This document shows positions 11,355 to 22,683 of a stretch of DNA of 64,000 nucleotides, piece by piece. This stretch comes from Diadema setosum (taxonomy: Eukaryota; Echinodermata; Echinoidea; Diadematoida; Diadematidae): NCBI RefSeq assembly GCF_964275005.1, contig NC_092694.1, positions 37,508,471 to 37,572,470 on the forward strand, read 5' to 3'. Under the pieces are notes generated by a model. The model worked only from the letters and a program-made list of their open reading frames with translations. It searched no databases and was not told the origin of the DNA. The translations under genes were made by a program, and so were the position numbers. Each line of letters starts with the position of its first letter. Position 1 is the stretch's first letter.

Positions 11355-11457
11355 GTGAGTCGCTGTCACCAAGTTTGGGCCAATGTTGGATGCGGCCCTC
11401 GTCCACGTCATCAGAATGGTTCTTCAGCTGCTGCGGTTGGCTGATGAGCCCCAGGAG
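11355..11457 (+). CDS. MTFR1: MTFR1 first coding exon (coding from 11383)
   Basis: The acceptor has a pyrimidine-rich tract ending CACTCAG and the donor is CAGGAG|GTAATA. There are 28 bases of 5' UTR, then ATG at 11383 encoding MLDAALVHVIRMVLQLLRLA then DEPQE. The ML...IRMVxQ pattern matches human MTFR1 residues 1-14. It ends in phase 0, matching the exon at 12118. Confidence 0.8.
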
Positions 11458-14400
11458 GTAATAATTAGACACAAAGTATTCATCTAGATCAAACACAATT
11501 TGTAATGAGCATGAGGCTTGACAGTTTAGTGAAATAAAGGCTGGCTTGACAACAATGAATCCCAACTCCTCAGTACTGATGTTTATAAATATGTTGCTCC
11601 TCAAAATGAAGACAGAATGATCTATTGATAATCATAAGTTTATATTGTATCATACAATTATTGATACTCTACTTGTTACTGACATATTATGTTATGGGTA
11701 ATATTGAATCCCCTGCCTTCTGAAAGAGGTACAAGGTCAAGTGCTCTGTTATGCAAGGAAAGTAAACATACATGTTGGATTTTCTTTACATTTCATAACT
11801 TCAGTCATCCTATGCATGTGACATCACAAGCTGTAGTTGTCTTCTCATCCAGGGGTGGCGGCACTGAAACTTCAAAAATTCATAATTTGAGCGGATTGTC
11901 CAATTTTCCCCCAATTTTCACTGATGTGTTCTATCAATAGCTGCTTCTCCCATATGAAGGTTACGGTAACTTGTCCTTTAAGTTCACTGAATATAAAGAC
12001 GTATTTGAAAATTCTGACACCCTTGAGCAAAGTGTTTGTCGTCTAATAATAATAATAATAATAGCTTTGCTCATACTATACTATTCTTTCTTTTCTCTCC
12101 ACCTTAACTGCATGTAGGTCACTATGGGTTCTTCTCAGTGTCAGAAACGGCAGAAGAGGCGACGTCGCAGCCTGGTGCGAGCCATAGGATCAAGGCTGCC
12201 CCTAGCCCCCATCCACCGTGTCCACTTTCAGGTAGGTTGAATGATGTCATGGCATTCAAGATCAAGGGGCCAAGATTTGTGCAACACTATCTGTGGTAAC
12301 AGATGAAAACAGACAAACAAGTTGCACAATTCTTTGCATCAGGTTTTTATACAAATTGCATTAATATATTTGGATCTTTTGAGCCAACTTCTAGAAAAGA
12401 ATTGCAAAACTGTACCGTGTATATTTAGTGTACACTTAAAACTCAATTTTTCATTAGACCTCGATCCTGTTGCAACAAAAGATACACATACAATGTATGG
12501 TTAAAACATAAGTCAGACAATCAAATGTAGTTCCGGTATCATCCTGTCAGAATTGAGTATTCAGTGACTTATGTTTGATCTCAGCTTTTATACTAAATAG
12601 AGTCCAGCTGGTCTTTTTTTTTTTGGGGGGGGGGGGGTTATCAAGTCAAGAGGTTGGTTTTGAATGATTTTCTTGTCTTGACACTTTTCACTACTGACAC
12701 TGAATAATAATAATAATAATAATAATGGAGTCTTGTAATGCGCCATGTCTGTCACACAGTGGCACTCCTGGCGCAGAAAGGTAAGACCTCCTCTCACATT
12801 GTTCTTAATTTTCTCCTTATCCAAATAAATTTCATTATGTAAAGCTGACCAGCTAGGGCTTTCTTATTAGCATTAAAAAATGTATTGTGGTATGAAATTC
12901 AAGAAATGTTATCTGAAAGCTTTGATCCTTTAGACCTTTTAGCAGTATTTCTTCATTGGGAAAAAAAATGCATGCAATTCTAAAACTAGAAGTCCTGTCC
13001 AAAGCTTTAAGACAGGAAGAGGAGGTCTGTCCTCTATTTCTATCATGAGTGGTTGAAGCAATCTACTTGTGTGGAACGTGTCACTGCAGATTGTGCGCCG
13101 ATCTGAGCCGCCGCCCTGGCTGCACCGCCAGCCCCAGTTCTACGAGGAGGACTGCGCCCCAGTTCGGATCCCATCCCTGTCAGATCTCCCCTGGTTGCTC
13201 ATGGCCACGCCAGACAAGGAAATCCGATCTAGGTGAGCACAAGACCAACGGGATTTATCCAATATAGTAGAAGGAATTTGTGCAATTTTAACCATGTGGA
13301 GATTAGTCTGTCAGTGCACATCATTTTTTAGTAGATGTACAACTTGTATCTTTATGATCACACATTTGTCACAAGGCAGTGGTTTGAAAGTCAAAAGCAA
13401 AGAAGAAAAAATGAAATAATTCTTTGCAATGATTATACTGCGTAAACTTGATGTATTATTTAAGGTGTATATGTGCAAGTTTCACATTTTTGAACCAAAA
13501 TATGATTTTTACTGCCTCCGCCAACGAAGTGGCCAGAGGCATTATGTTTTCGGGTCGTCCGTCCGTCCGTACGTCCGTCCCGTTTTGTTTTTGTTGATAT
13601 CTCAAGAACCATGAGGTGGTTTTGCATCAAACTTGGTATGAGGGTATATCCTGGGGGGATAATACTTTGTTTCGATTTTAGGGTCACGGGGTCAAAGGTC
13701 AAAGGTCACAGGTTATTTTGTGAAAAAAAGGTTGAAATTTCATGTTTTTCTCCATATCTCGCAAATGGGTCAAGGTATCTTCATGGAACTTAGTATATAT
13801 GCATGTACCGATAGGCAGTGATTATCTAGGGAAGTTGGGGGTCATGGGGCAAAGGTCAGGGGGTCAAATGTCGAGGTCAACTCCTCAAAATATCACTACT
13901 TTTCTTATATTTATGCAATGCCTGAAGGATTTTTTTTAAAACTTGATGTATGCATGTATAACCCAATATATATTCTGTGGGAAGTTTCTTGCCAAAAGGT
14001 CAAAGGTCAAGTGAAAGTGCTAAATTGCACTTCTTCCTCCATATCTCAAAAGTAACTCAAGGTATTATCATGAAACTTACATATTTATGCATGTTCTGCC
14101 TAACAGTGATTCTCTTTGGAACTGTGGGGTCAAAGGTCAAAGGCCAGGTTTAGATAATACTATTTTACCATTTGATACTGAAATTATACTTTTTCTCAAT
14201 ACCTTGACAATTACTCATTGATGCATAAACTTGTAAAAGGGTCAAAAGTCAAGTGAAAATCATCAGTTCCCCCAAATACCTGCACTCTGACGTTTTAATC
14301 ATTCATCCAATTGAACCTAGTTCTAGGAAAGTGAACATTCAGCACATTTGTGGCAAACCTGTCATTTTGATATTTTGCCAATTGTGTGAAACTGTCATCA

Positions 14401-17400
14401 CACATTGTCAAGACATTGTACTATAGACCTATTAGGAGAACCATGCATTATGGCGGAGGCATACACCAGTCGCCGTAGCGACATTTCTAGTTTTTAATTT
14501 TTAATTTTTAATTTTTTTTTTGGAGGGGGGGAGGGGTCATTTACTGCACATTGCATTTTTTCTTGTAATTTTCAGAGGTTAGCAGCCATATATTCTCACT
14601 CACAGTATTTGTACTTGTCCTGCATTATATATGAAACATAGGTCAGAATGCAGAACCATTGGCAGAAAGAAGCGGAGGAAGACCATAGCGGTGCGCCCCC
14701 TGAACCACACCCCACCCCGCCACTCCTCCAGCCCCCAGACACCGATGTCTCGACACAACTCCCTCCCCAGCAGCCCCAACTCCAGCTTTGCTGCCACGCC
14801 CACGGTTAGGGGCGTGGACCTCTCGGAGACCAGTCCCACCAAGGTGGATGATCCTGTTGCCATGAAGAAGATCAGTGCGTTGGAGGATGAACTAGAGAAG
14901 CTAAGAGCGCAGATTGCCATGATTGTCACATTACAATCAACATCAGCAGGTGACTTTCTTGTACTATTGTTTCTGTATGAGAGCCAAAATATGCCACTTT
15001 ATTGTACAATGGCACTTGGTTTGCTGAAATACAGGCAAGCATTACATATTGACAAGCCAATGAGATGTTTGTAACCATGGTGAGCTCTTCTTCCACAATC
15101 TTTTCGTAGCTTGAACATTGTGTGTTGTAACTTAAAGGGATGGTATTAGTATTGGTTGAGATGAGGATCCAGCTTTTAACTTTTTATAGGAACCAATTTT
15201 TATTGATATGGAATGTTAAACAATTCTAAGAGGAATTAAAATCCATAGATGAAAACCGGTGTTGAAACACAAAGCGATCCTTGTAAAAGATTGGTCCCGC
15301 CTTTTATGAGGGTAGCTTTGTTTTGGATATATCTCAGCCATTTCAAAACCAATGTTCATCAAATAAACTTTGAATTCCTCTTAGAATTATATGTTCTAAC
15401 ATATTTCATAAGAGGTTTCTCATCATCTCAAAAAATTATCTTCCAAACAACATTCAAAACCTGAAGCCCCATCTCACCAAATTGTAGGAGGATGTCAGTG
15501 TATCCTCTTTGGACATGACAATCTCTAGTGCTTAGTTTATTTGTTTAACAAGAAATAAAAGATATGCAACAGAGCCCTGCACATCAAAGCTCTGTAGAAT
15601 TTTGACTGCCATGTGTTACATCAGTGGATTTTTTTTTTTTTTTCATTAATAAGAAAATTCTTATTGGGTTGGAGCAAAAATAAGAGAAACAAGCATCACA
15701 AAAGAAACCAATTCACAAACAAGTTTATCAATATCTCTCTTGGTTGAATGGAGTAGAAAAAGTGAAACCTAATACCCAATTATGAGGGAATAACTATTTC
15801 ATAGCAGCAATCATGAAGTAGCTGCCATCGGAATAAGATGGTAATTCAATTAAAATGATCCCAGGTTTCATCTGTAATTAGAATTTTACTTCCAGAAGTG
15901 AAAAGACATACTTGCATGCTGTTTTCTTTTTTATGTTGCAGATTCAGGTTTCTCAACACCAGCCAGCCGCATGAGCCTAGCCCCTGTCATGGCCACACCT
16001 CCCCCTCCTCCCCCACCTCCATTCCCTGCTGGGGCACCCCCTCCACCCCCACCCCCTTGTGGGGCACCTCCCCCTCCCCCACCCCCACCACCACCTGTTT
16101 CAACTCCGAAGCTGAATGCCATCGAGCTCATCAAACAGGTGAGAAAAAAAGGAACGAAGGCAAATGATATAGTTCTGAATATTTCTTGCTCTCAGTACCA
16201 AAGTGTGATGTCATAGCCATTCATTGACATGGAAACTTGCACAAAACAACCTCACCTGCCCAATATCAACACTATTGGTGTTAACCTGTTGAGGACGAGT
16301 CCCGAGCATACTCGGGCAGGGGTCTGTGGAAAATGTCTGTTGTAGCAAAATTAGCCCGTCCTCAACAGGTTTAAGGGATCAAATAGTTTTGGTTGAGACC
16401 TAACATCAGACCTGGTGGGATAGTGAGAAACCTCTTATGAAATATAAAAGAGCATGTAATTTCAAGAAGGAGTCAACGTTTATTTGATGAATATTTGTCT
16501 TGAATTAGCCGAGATATCCAAAAAAAGCGATCCTAATAAAATTGACAGGCCATGACTTTTATTAGGATCTCTTTGCTCTTCCTTGTTTCAAAACCGATTT
16601 TCATCAAATAAACTTTTGATTCCCCTTAGAATTGTATGCTCTTTAACATTTCATAGAGTGGTTTCTAAATACATGTACATGTATCTTACAAAACATTACA
16701 AGCTGAATCCTTACCTCAACCAGTGCTGTACAGTCCCTTTAATAATGCTCACACATTGTTCCAACCCAAGCTATAGCAATAGACGACATCATCATTTTGA
16801 TTCTCTATTATGTTCAGCTTTTGTCAAAATCTTTCAACTACAATCCACATCACAACATTGCATTCCCCTGTCTGATGAAAACGAAGAAACAAAGAAAGTG
16901 CACATGTATGTGGAATTCCTTTTAAGGACATCTATTTTTGCTGTATTCACCCATTCGAGTAGTGTTCATATGTGTCTGATATTGCCATACATATTTCAGC
17001 CATGCATAATTTTTTTTTTTCTCAATCAGTCTTAGTTTACATAGTGCTTATCACTTATTGTTTGTATTCACCACATTCATTTACATTTGTAAATGGTTTA
17101 TGGTTCATAAAGACTTGGTCGCTTCCTAAGAATTAGAGAGGACAAAGAAAGAATCAACTTCAGCAAGAGTTGCACATTTTCAAAATACTCAGCTTGGGCT
17201 ATCTGTGAAATAAAAATCATGCTATGCTAGTTACTGTTTCATTAACTCTTTTTTGCTTGCTTTCCTCTCGGTGATCACAGAACCGCGATAAGAACAAGAA
17301 CAAGCCCAAGGCCCAGGCCGGGAGCGGGATGCCCAACATGGCCGACGTTCTCAAGGGACTCGGGACCGTCAAACTGAAATCTGTTGCGAGGTAAGCTAAC

Positions 17401-19930
17401 CTCTGACCCATGGTTTGTTCTCGAGTTCTTCAAATTCTCTCTCCTTCGTATGACTGAATTCATAGCTTGTAAAGAATTACACGTGTAGTAACTCTCAACA
17501 AAATTCATAAGTTCCACAGCTTAAAAATGAAATGGCAAGTTTGATTTTTAAAATCAGACTCTTGGTGTCATTATTCGATGCAATGTCTTTGTTTTGTGTG
17601 TTTGTATATTTGTAAATGAAATTACAGTGCAATTCCTTCCTATTACCACAGCAAGACTAGTTTCGCTTTAAATACCTGAACTCTTGTCTTGGTCAGGATT
17701 TAGACTATGAAGTCTAAGCTTCTGATCAAATTTACTTCGTTGTGACTTATTTAACTCTTATGTTGCTTTGTGCCAGCTTTCTTAGATGGTATACTGTTTG
17801 AATTAGCCGTGGGAGACACATGGTAAAAAATCAGTTTCATGGGGCCTTCTTTTTTCGTTCATCTTGTTGACCCCAGTATTAATTACTTGAACAGCCCATT
17901 CCATCCTTAAATTTCTCAGATTGGGCATGACTTGACCTTTGACCTTTTCCATGTCACAGGTCACCCGGAGGCACACCCATCCGCCAGCCACCCAGGCAGA
18001 CTGACCACACGGACCCGGCGTCCATCATCGCTCGGGCCCTCAAGAAGAAGTTTGCCCAGGCCCGACTCAGCTGCAGCCCCACGGCCAACAAGGAGAACAT
18101 GGGCTCACCGAGCAGCAAATCCAGTCCTGCAAAGCACAACAGCCCTATAAAGGTACCATTCTAGAATGTGGGATCATAGGAGAAGTGCTATTGATGTACA
18201 ATGTAGCTGAAAGTAATATTAACCCTAACTAGGCCGGGCTATTTAGGTAGATCATAGAGCCGGGGGGCCTCCCAGGCCCCCCCTCCAGATCTCGGCCGTC
18301 GACCGCGCGATCGCGACGAAAATTGGCACACACATTGCCTATGGTGTAATCTAAAGTACTACGAAGTTAGATTTTTAAAAAATTGTCATTTATGCTAAAT
18401 TATGCTAATTTATGCATAATGATGCTGAAATCGGACAATTTGGTATAAATCACTAAATAAAGCTCGAAATGGGCACATTTTTTTGTGTAAATATTCTTTT
18501 TAGTGTCCTAAGCAAATATAAGAAAAAAAAAAATTGAGCTATCTGAAAAAAATTTCTTAAGTATTTTATTGTTTTTTTGAATTTCTTATGTATTTCTTTG
18601 TTTTTTTTACTTTATGTTTTTCATTGTTTTTTCGATGAAACTTGTCCGCGACATTGTTCCGAACAAGAAAATGTGTTATTAATTGATTTTAATCAATAAA
18701 ACCCCAAAATAATCATGCTTTTATGAAATTTGACTGTAAGCACAGTTTCCATTGAAATTGTACCCGAATTCACGTTTTTGAGTAATTTTTGGTATGACAT
18801 ACATGTACATATTTATGCGAAACTTCGGAACCGCGCGCCCGGGCATTGCAAATTTGGTGTCAAAAGATGCGGGAGACTCGACAGAAAAAAGTCATGAAAC
18901 GTCGCGGCGATAGCTTTTCACGTTAGCGATACATCGCACGGAACGTCGAGGGGGGGGGGCCTCGGAGGCCACCCCCCCCCCCCCCCCCCCCCGGCCTAGT
19001 TAGGGTTAAAGGCATAATTTACCATTTGCAGATGAAACCAAAAACCAGCACTAGTGCTTTGAAATAGTTCTAAAATGTGAGTTAGGGATAGAAACAATTA
19101 ATGTAAAAATTTGAATTGGTATAATCGATGTTCAGTATTGTTAAATGCACAAAGTGTGAACAATAGTTATAATAAAAATGTTTCCAGACTAAACAGTCTA
19201 CAGTTATGGTTTATAGAGAAAAATACTGATATCTCCTTATATTTAAGGCTTTATTGCAAAAATCTTATATGGTTGGATGTTTTGTGGTACAACAGACCTA
19301 CGCATATGCATCAAATGTGATATCTTGAATAAACTTTTCAAGTTACCTTGTCTCGTCTTACACATTTTTGTACAGAAAATTTAGTTTGCATGCAGTAGTT
19401 GTACTACACATGTAATTGTAGGTCAGGCAAATTTAACCATAGAATTCCACCATACTCTATGTGGCTCACCCAGTGATATTTATTCTGAAATTTGAATGTG
19501 ACTGCAAACCATTCTAATGGAAAGCTCTATCCAGAGACCTCTTTGTTGTACTTACACTCATTAATATACAGCATCCGCTATGAATTTGTCTCCCTATTGT
19601 GCATGACAAAAGTTTAGACACATTTCACCTGCCCAGCGGAAGGGGCCCTAGCATGAAATTTCACCCCCAAACTGAATTTTTGTGAGACATAATTTGACAA
19701 AGTTTTGAAAGCTTTTTCATAATAATGTGATCATCATTTTTGTGTCATTTTTTGAACCCGCAAGCTTCGGCGCCCTTATGCCGGGCAGGCACCGATTTCT
19801 TGTTAGTCTTATCCTCCTCTTTCTTTCAATGGTTTCCCACTGTTAGTTTGGACCCCACCTCCTGAAGCCCACCAACAGAGCCAAGCCTAACATCAGGCAG
19901 CCCCGCCCCCTGGCTGACGTCAATGCGTGA
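11383..19930 (+). CDS. MTFR1: MTFR1-family mitochondrial fission regulator (8 coding exons, 407 aa)
   Basis: Joined exons: 11383-11457, 12118-12231, 13090-13232, 14642-14949, 15942-16138, 17281-17390, 17960-18152, 19847-19930. Every junction is GT-AG and phases agree, giving 407 aa against about 333 in human MTFR1. Residues 1-25 (ML......VIRMVLQ) match the MTFR1 start. RSLVRAIGS and RVHFQ (residues 26-63) match the conserved YGSSRSIVRKIG...RVQFQ segment. A coiled coil (KKISALEDELEKLRAQIAMI) spans about 186-205, and a proline-rich block with runs of 8, 7 and 10 prolines spans 233-265. Next come GMPNMADVLK, DPASIIARALKKKFA and a C-terminal FGPHLLKPT. Family members localise to mitochondria and promote fragmentation. 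Invertebrates usually have one gene, so it is equally orthologous to MTFR1, MTFR1L and MTFR2. Confidence 0.92.
11690..11980 (-). repeat. repeat family G, copy 1
   Basis: Shares GTAAT-TT-CCCC-GCCTTCTGAAAGAGG and a terminal GGTAACTTGTCCTTTAA with the element at 40178-40535. It lies in MTFR1 intron 2 (between coding exons 1 and 2). Confidence 0.5.
12118..12231 (+). CDS. MTFR1: MTFR1 coding exon 2
   Basis: Encodes VTMGSSQC, a basic run KRQKRRRRSLVRAIG, and ends HRVHFQ. The acceptor is CATGTAG and the donor CAG|GTAGGT. The basic stretch may form part of the mitochondrial targeting region. Confidence 0.9.
13090..13232 (+). CDS. MTFR1: MTFR1 coding exon 3
   Basis: Encodes IVRRSEPPPWLHRQPQFYEE through IPSLSDLPWLLM...KEIRS. 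The acceptor is CACTGCAG and the donor TCTAG|GTGAGC, leaving two bases of a split Arg codon. Confidence 0.87.
13511..14493 (+). repeat. CCTCCGCC...GGCGGAGG element with DR1 motifs
   Basis: About 980 bp in the intron between MTFR1 coding exons 3 and 4. It begins GCCTCCGCCAACG, then (CGTC/CGTA)n, and ends ATGGCGGAGGCATAC...ACATTTCTAGTTT. Inside are several blocks of GGGTCAAAGGTCAAAGGTCA type, separated by TCTCAAAAGTAACTCAAGGT-like units, so it is internally repetitive. Confidence 0.75.
14642..14949 (+). CDS. MTFR1: MTFR1 coding exon 4 (coiled coil)
   Basis: Encodes a Ser/Pro/Arg-rich segment with RHNSLPSSPNS, then VAMKKISALEDELEKLRAQI, the conserved coiled coil. The acceptor is AAACATAG and the donor CAGCAG|GTGACT. 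Confidence 0.92.
15132..15487 (+). repeat. TTAA-ended palindromic repeat family B, copy 2
   Basis: Begins TTAAAGGGATGG and carries the family's inner arms (ATATCTCAGCCATTTCAAAA and CATAAGAGGTTTCTCAT). The right end is eroded. It lies between MTFR1 coding exons 4 and 5. Confidence 0.75.
15942..16138 (+). CDS. MTFR1: MTFR1 coding exon 5 (polyproline)
   Basis: Encodes DSGFSTPASRMSLAPVM, then P8-FPAGA-P7-CGA-P10, then KLNAIELIKQ. The acceptor is TGTTGCAG and the donor CAG|GTGAGA. The layout resembles formin FH1 or EVH1/SH3/profilin ligands. Confidence 0.92.
16281..16374 (+). repeat. TTAA-ended hairpin repeat family A, copy 1
   Basis: TTAACCTGTTGAGGACGAG ... GTCCTCAACAGGTTTAA, with an inner CCCGAGCATACTCGGG. 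It directly abuts a family B copy. Confidence 0.85.
16371..16742 (+). repeat. TTAA-ended palindromic repeat family B, copy 3
   Basis: Starts at the TTAA that also ends the preceding hairpin repeat, and finishes TGTACAGTCCCTTTAA. The inner arms are conserved. Confidence 0.8.
17281..17390 (+). CDS. MTFR1: MTFR1 coding exon 6
   Basis: Encodes NRDKNKNKPKAQAGSGMPNM through GTVKLKSVAR, equivalent to the vertebrate [21 protein letters not shown] block. The acceptor is GATCACAG and the donor GCGAG|GTAAGC. Confidence 0.92.
17960..18152 (+). CDS. MTFR1: MTFR1 coding exon 7
   Basis: Encodes SPGGTPIRQPPRQTDHTDPA, then SIIARALKKKFAQARLS and a Ser/Pro/Lys-rich tail ending NSPIK. DPASIIARALKKKFA matches the vertebrate DPAALIAEALKKKFA block. 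The donor is AAG|GTACCA. Confidence 0.92.
18219..19009 (+). mobile_element. piggyBac-like non-autonomous element (TTAA, CCCTAACTAGGCCGG ends)
   Basis: 791 bp between TTAA (18219-18222) and TTAA (19006-19009). The inverted ends are CCCTAACTAGGCCGG and CCGGCCTAGTTAGGG, and inner GGCCTCC / GGAGGCC arms extend them. There is no transposase frame. The interior is AT-rich with a run of 21 C at 18972-18992. The right TTAA is also the first four bases of a family D repeat. Confidence 0.75.
19006..19350 (+). repeat. TTAA-ended repeat family D, copy 2
   Basis: TTAAAGGCATAATTTACC and following sequence align with 408-778, for example TATAATAAAAATGTTTCCAG and TATGGTTTATAGAGAAAA. The right end is eroded. 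Confidence 0.75.
19847..19930 (+). CDS. MTFR1: MTFR1 terminal coding exon 8
   Basis: Encodes 27 residues, FGPHLLKPTNRAKPNIRQPR then PLADVNA, with stop TGA at 19928-19930. The start matches the human C-terminal FGPHMLKPT. The acceptor is CACTGTTAG. Confidence 0.92.
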   Translation, partial: FGPHLLKPTNRAKPNIRQPRPLADVNA

Positions 19931-20476
19931 TGATTGGCCTCCGAATGGACCAATGGCAAATTAGTGCCCCCAACTTTGTCGATCCTATACATATGCGAGA
20001 CATGGACTCCTGCTTTGACCGTCAACCAGTAATGGTGCAGGTTGATGGGCAAATTGTGATGAATCAGACTTCAGAAATGATGCGAATCAAAAGCACGAGA
20101 GGGGAGCTGCCTTGGAGATCGGACTCCAGTTATTTCTGAGAGGAGTGGATAAGTTATGCATCAGACAGTGGGACGGACAGCAGCCCTTGAGTCACTTCAG
20201 TACATCATTGATCCCCAGGGGCTGACGTAGGGCAACCAACTCTCAGACTGTGGCCACACCATAAGTAATTACCCCGTTGGACAAGCTTTGCCACTAGGAC
20301 AACTTGCCCTGACAGTATTCCCTGGCTATAATTGTCCTACAGGGTTGATTGTCTGGGAATGGTTGTCATGGAAATTTTTTAAAGATGAGGGAAGGTGGAA
20401 GTACCTCACTGCCTTGTCAATACCAAGTTGACGAAGAACCTATCATACAAATTAGTATTTAGAATTTCATCTGCGT

Positions 20477-20803
20477 CAAGGCCTAGACACACCGAGCACG
20501 GTAATGGCAACAGTTCCCCCCACCCCCTTTTTTTTTTTTTTTTTGCTATGGTACGCCAAAAGGAGCCATGTCTGGTTCTGTTTATTAAAAAAAAAAAAAA
20601 TCAACAGTTCAGTACAAAATCACCCCAACTTTTATTATGTCAAAATCAAGAGCAACAAAATCACCAGTTGATTTTGTAACAAATTTATTAGCGGCGAAGT
20701 GGTATTGTAACAGAACCTGACATGGTTCCTTTTGGTGCACCATAGCACCAAAAAAAAAAACTGAACCATTGTCGTTACCTTGCTCTGTGTGCCGAGGCCT
20801 AAG
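20477..20803 (+). repeat. MTFR1: 330-bp inverted repeat in MTFR1 3' UTR
   Basis: The left arm AAGGCCTAGACACACCGAGC ... GCCAAAAGGAGCCATGTCTG pairs with the right arm CATGGTTCCTTTTGGTGC ... GTGTGCCGAGGCCTAAG. The arms are about 115 bp each with mismatches. Confidence 0.75.
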
Positions 20804-21665
20804 TCCAGTTGTGTGATAAACACATTGTGATATCTTCCACCTCACTTCATTTAAGTTGCAGAAAATAGCTGATCATAAGGCAAGTCCACATTGTAGCTCA
20901 TCCTAGTTAACATCCGTATACTTGATTTTCTTTTTCTTACAAGGCTTTCATTAACCTGTGCACAGAACAGAGCACATCCCTATGTATGCAGGGGTGGCTA
21001 ATCATTAGATATGACCATTGGATGTGTTTTGCATGGTTCAACAAATCATCCTTTCCTATAGTGACAAAGTGACCAACTTGTCCTCAACACAACTCAGTTT
21101 TATCTTCCAAAAGTAATCAGAAATTTGGTACACTTGAAGCATACAGGAAAACTTGATGTAAGATGGCATATAATGGAGTTACCTATTTACATGTTGTACA
21201 TTGTGCCACTACACTCTTATGCGGTTCCTATACAATCTATAGAACTAATTCCTTTGTTTACCTTTTTTCTTAATTTATAGCTATTTGTATTTAGCAAAGA
21301 CAAAAAACAAATATGTAAACTTTACAAATTTGGCAATCCCATGACCAAGTTATACTATTTTTTTTTCTCCACTTGGCTTCCAGCCATATCATCAGCAACA
21401 TTGAACCAGGAAAGGCATAGATTCCAGTGAATTATTTCTAGAGGTGAAACACAATCACTCCAAATGGCATCCTTACTTCATCCATGACCTCCCCCATCAT
21501 GATTTATCTTGCATCAACATGTTGGTCCTCACTGAGTATTTTTTGTGTGTGTGTGTCTGTGCGAATGCATTATGGAAGTGTGTTTGGCATATTGTCCTGT
21601 TCACTGTTGTATTGAAAGTCCCGGACAAATATCTCAATTATTTTAGATGAGGTGTTCCGTGGTGA

Positions 21666-21671
21666 AATAAA
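21666..21671 (+). terminator. MTFR1: polyadenylation signal for MTFR1
   Basis: AATAAA is followed within 30 bp by a GT-rich stretch (GTGTGTTA). It is the first canonical hexamer after the stop codon. Confidence 0.45.
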
Positions 21672-22509
21672 GTGGTTCACGATGATGCAGTGTGTTATAT
21701 CAGATGGTGACACGTTGTTCCCCAGTCATGTTGCAATATGTTAGTTTTGCAAAAAATATGTTCATGTCTATATTTCGTGTGTTTTTGTATTGACTTATGG
21801 GAGATGATGTATGAGGCAGATTAATCATAGCCAGTTCAAAAGTAATATGCACTTGGGGAAATATAGAGGTAAATACATTGTATAACAATAGTGTTCAGGC
21901 AAAAGCATCTTATCGTTTCTAGCTACACATAGACGGACAGATCCGTCTGTCGGGAGGAGTCTTATTTTTTTGACGTTATCGCTCTCCTCCGTATAGGAGG
22001 GGATCCGCGAAGCCAGACGCAGTCTCCACGAATCATATCCCCGATGATCAAATACAGACCAATCTTTGGGTCTACTATCTATGGTGCTAATGGATGCTAG
22101 CCAATTTTACAATTCATGAATACTCCTCACGAATGAAGTGGAGTGTAGACCAGCCAGGCTTTATTCCATTGTCATTATCTTTTAACAGAATCTACCTACA
22201 TGTGATTGTTTTATTGCAAGAGGGAAAATGAAACTTTTTAATGGGAGATAATACCATGTGAACTTTTATTTACTCTTTTTATCCACTGGTTTAGAATATG
22301 TTTTATACTTTTTTAAATTCATACTCGAATATGGAGAAGATTATATCATGGAGCTTTGGATGAAACTTTGGCTTTCGATAGATGAGTTTACATACATTTG
22401 AGTCACTATAGAAAGGCAATCCAATTTAGCCTTGTATGTTTGTCTAAAAAAGAAAACAAAAAAATCATGCAAAATTTTAGCAGTGTGTGAACAATAATGA
22501 TAAATGTGA

Positions 22510-22683
22510 TACAGTGGACTCCCATTATAATGAAGCGTTCGGGACCAGCAGTTTTCTTTCAATATATCAAAATTTCGTTATAACCGAACAAATAACAATA
22601 AAAATACATAGTGCGGATAATGTTACAACCTGAATTGTTATTTCATTGTAACCGGAATTTCGTTATAATGGAAGTGCACTGTA
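22510..22683 (+). mobile_element. TA-flanked pogo-like MITE, copy C2
   Basis: TA-CAGTGGACTCCCATTATAA to GGAAGTGCACTG-TA, with inner ATTTCGTTATAACCGAA. About 170 bp. Confidence 0.7.

Larger units (their letters stand above)
19931..21690 (+). other. MTFR1: MTFR1 3' UTR (inferred)
   Basis: There is no further coding potential after the stop. The first clear AATAAA lies at 21666-21671 and is followed by GTG/TGTGTT-rich sequence. A 330-bp inverted repeat (20477-20803) lies inside. A second AATAAA near 23,495 could serve a longer form. Confidence 0.5.

Noticed and set aside
12124-12126. ATG at 12124 as the MTFR1 start
   Set aside because: The upstream exon 11355-11457 has good splice sites, matching phase and the ML...IRMVxQ start seen in vertebrate MTFR1, so the start at 11383 is preferred. 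12124 stays possible for a short form.
15931-16134. Minus-strand Gly-rich frame
   Set aside because: Antisense shadow of the MTFR1 polyproline exon.
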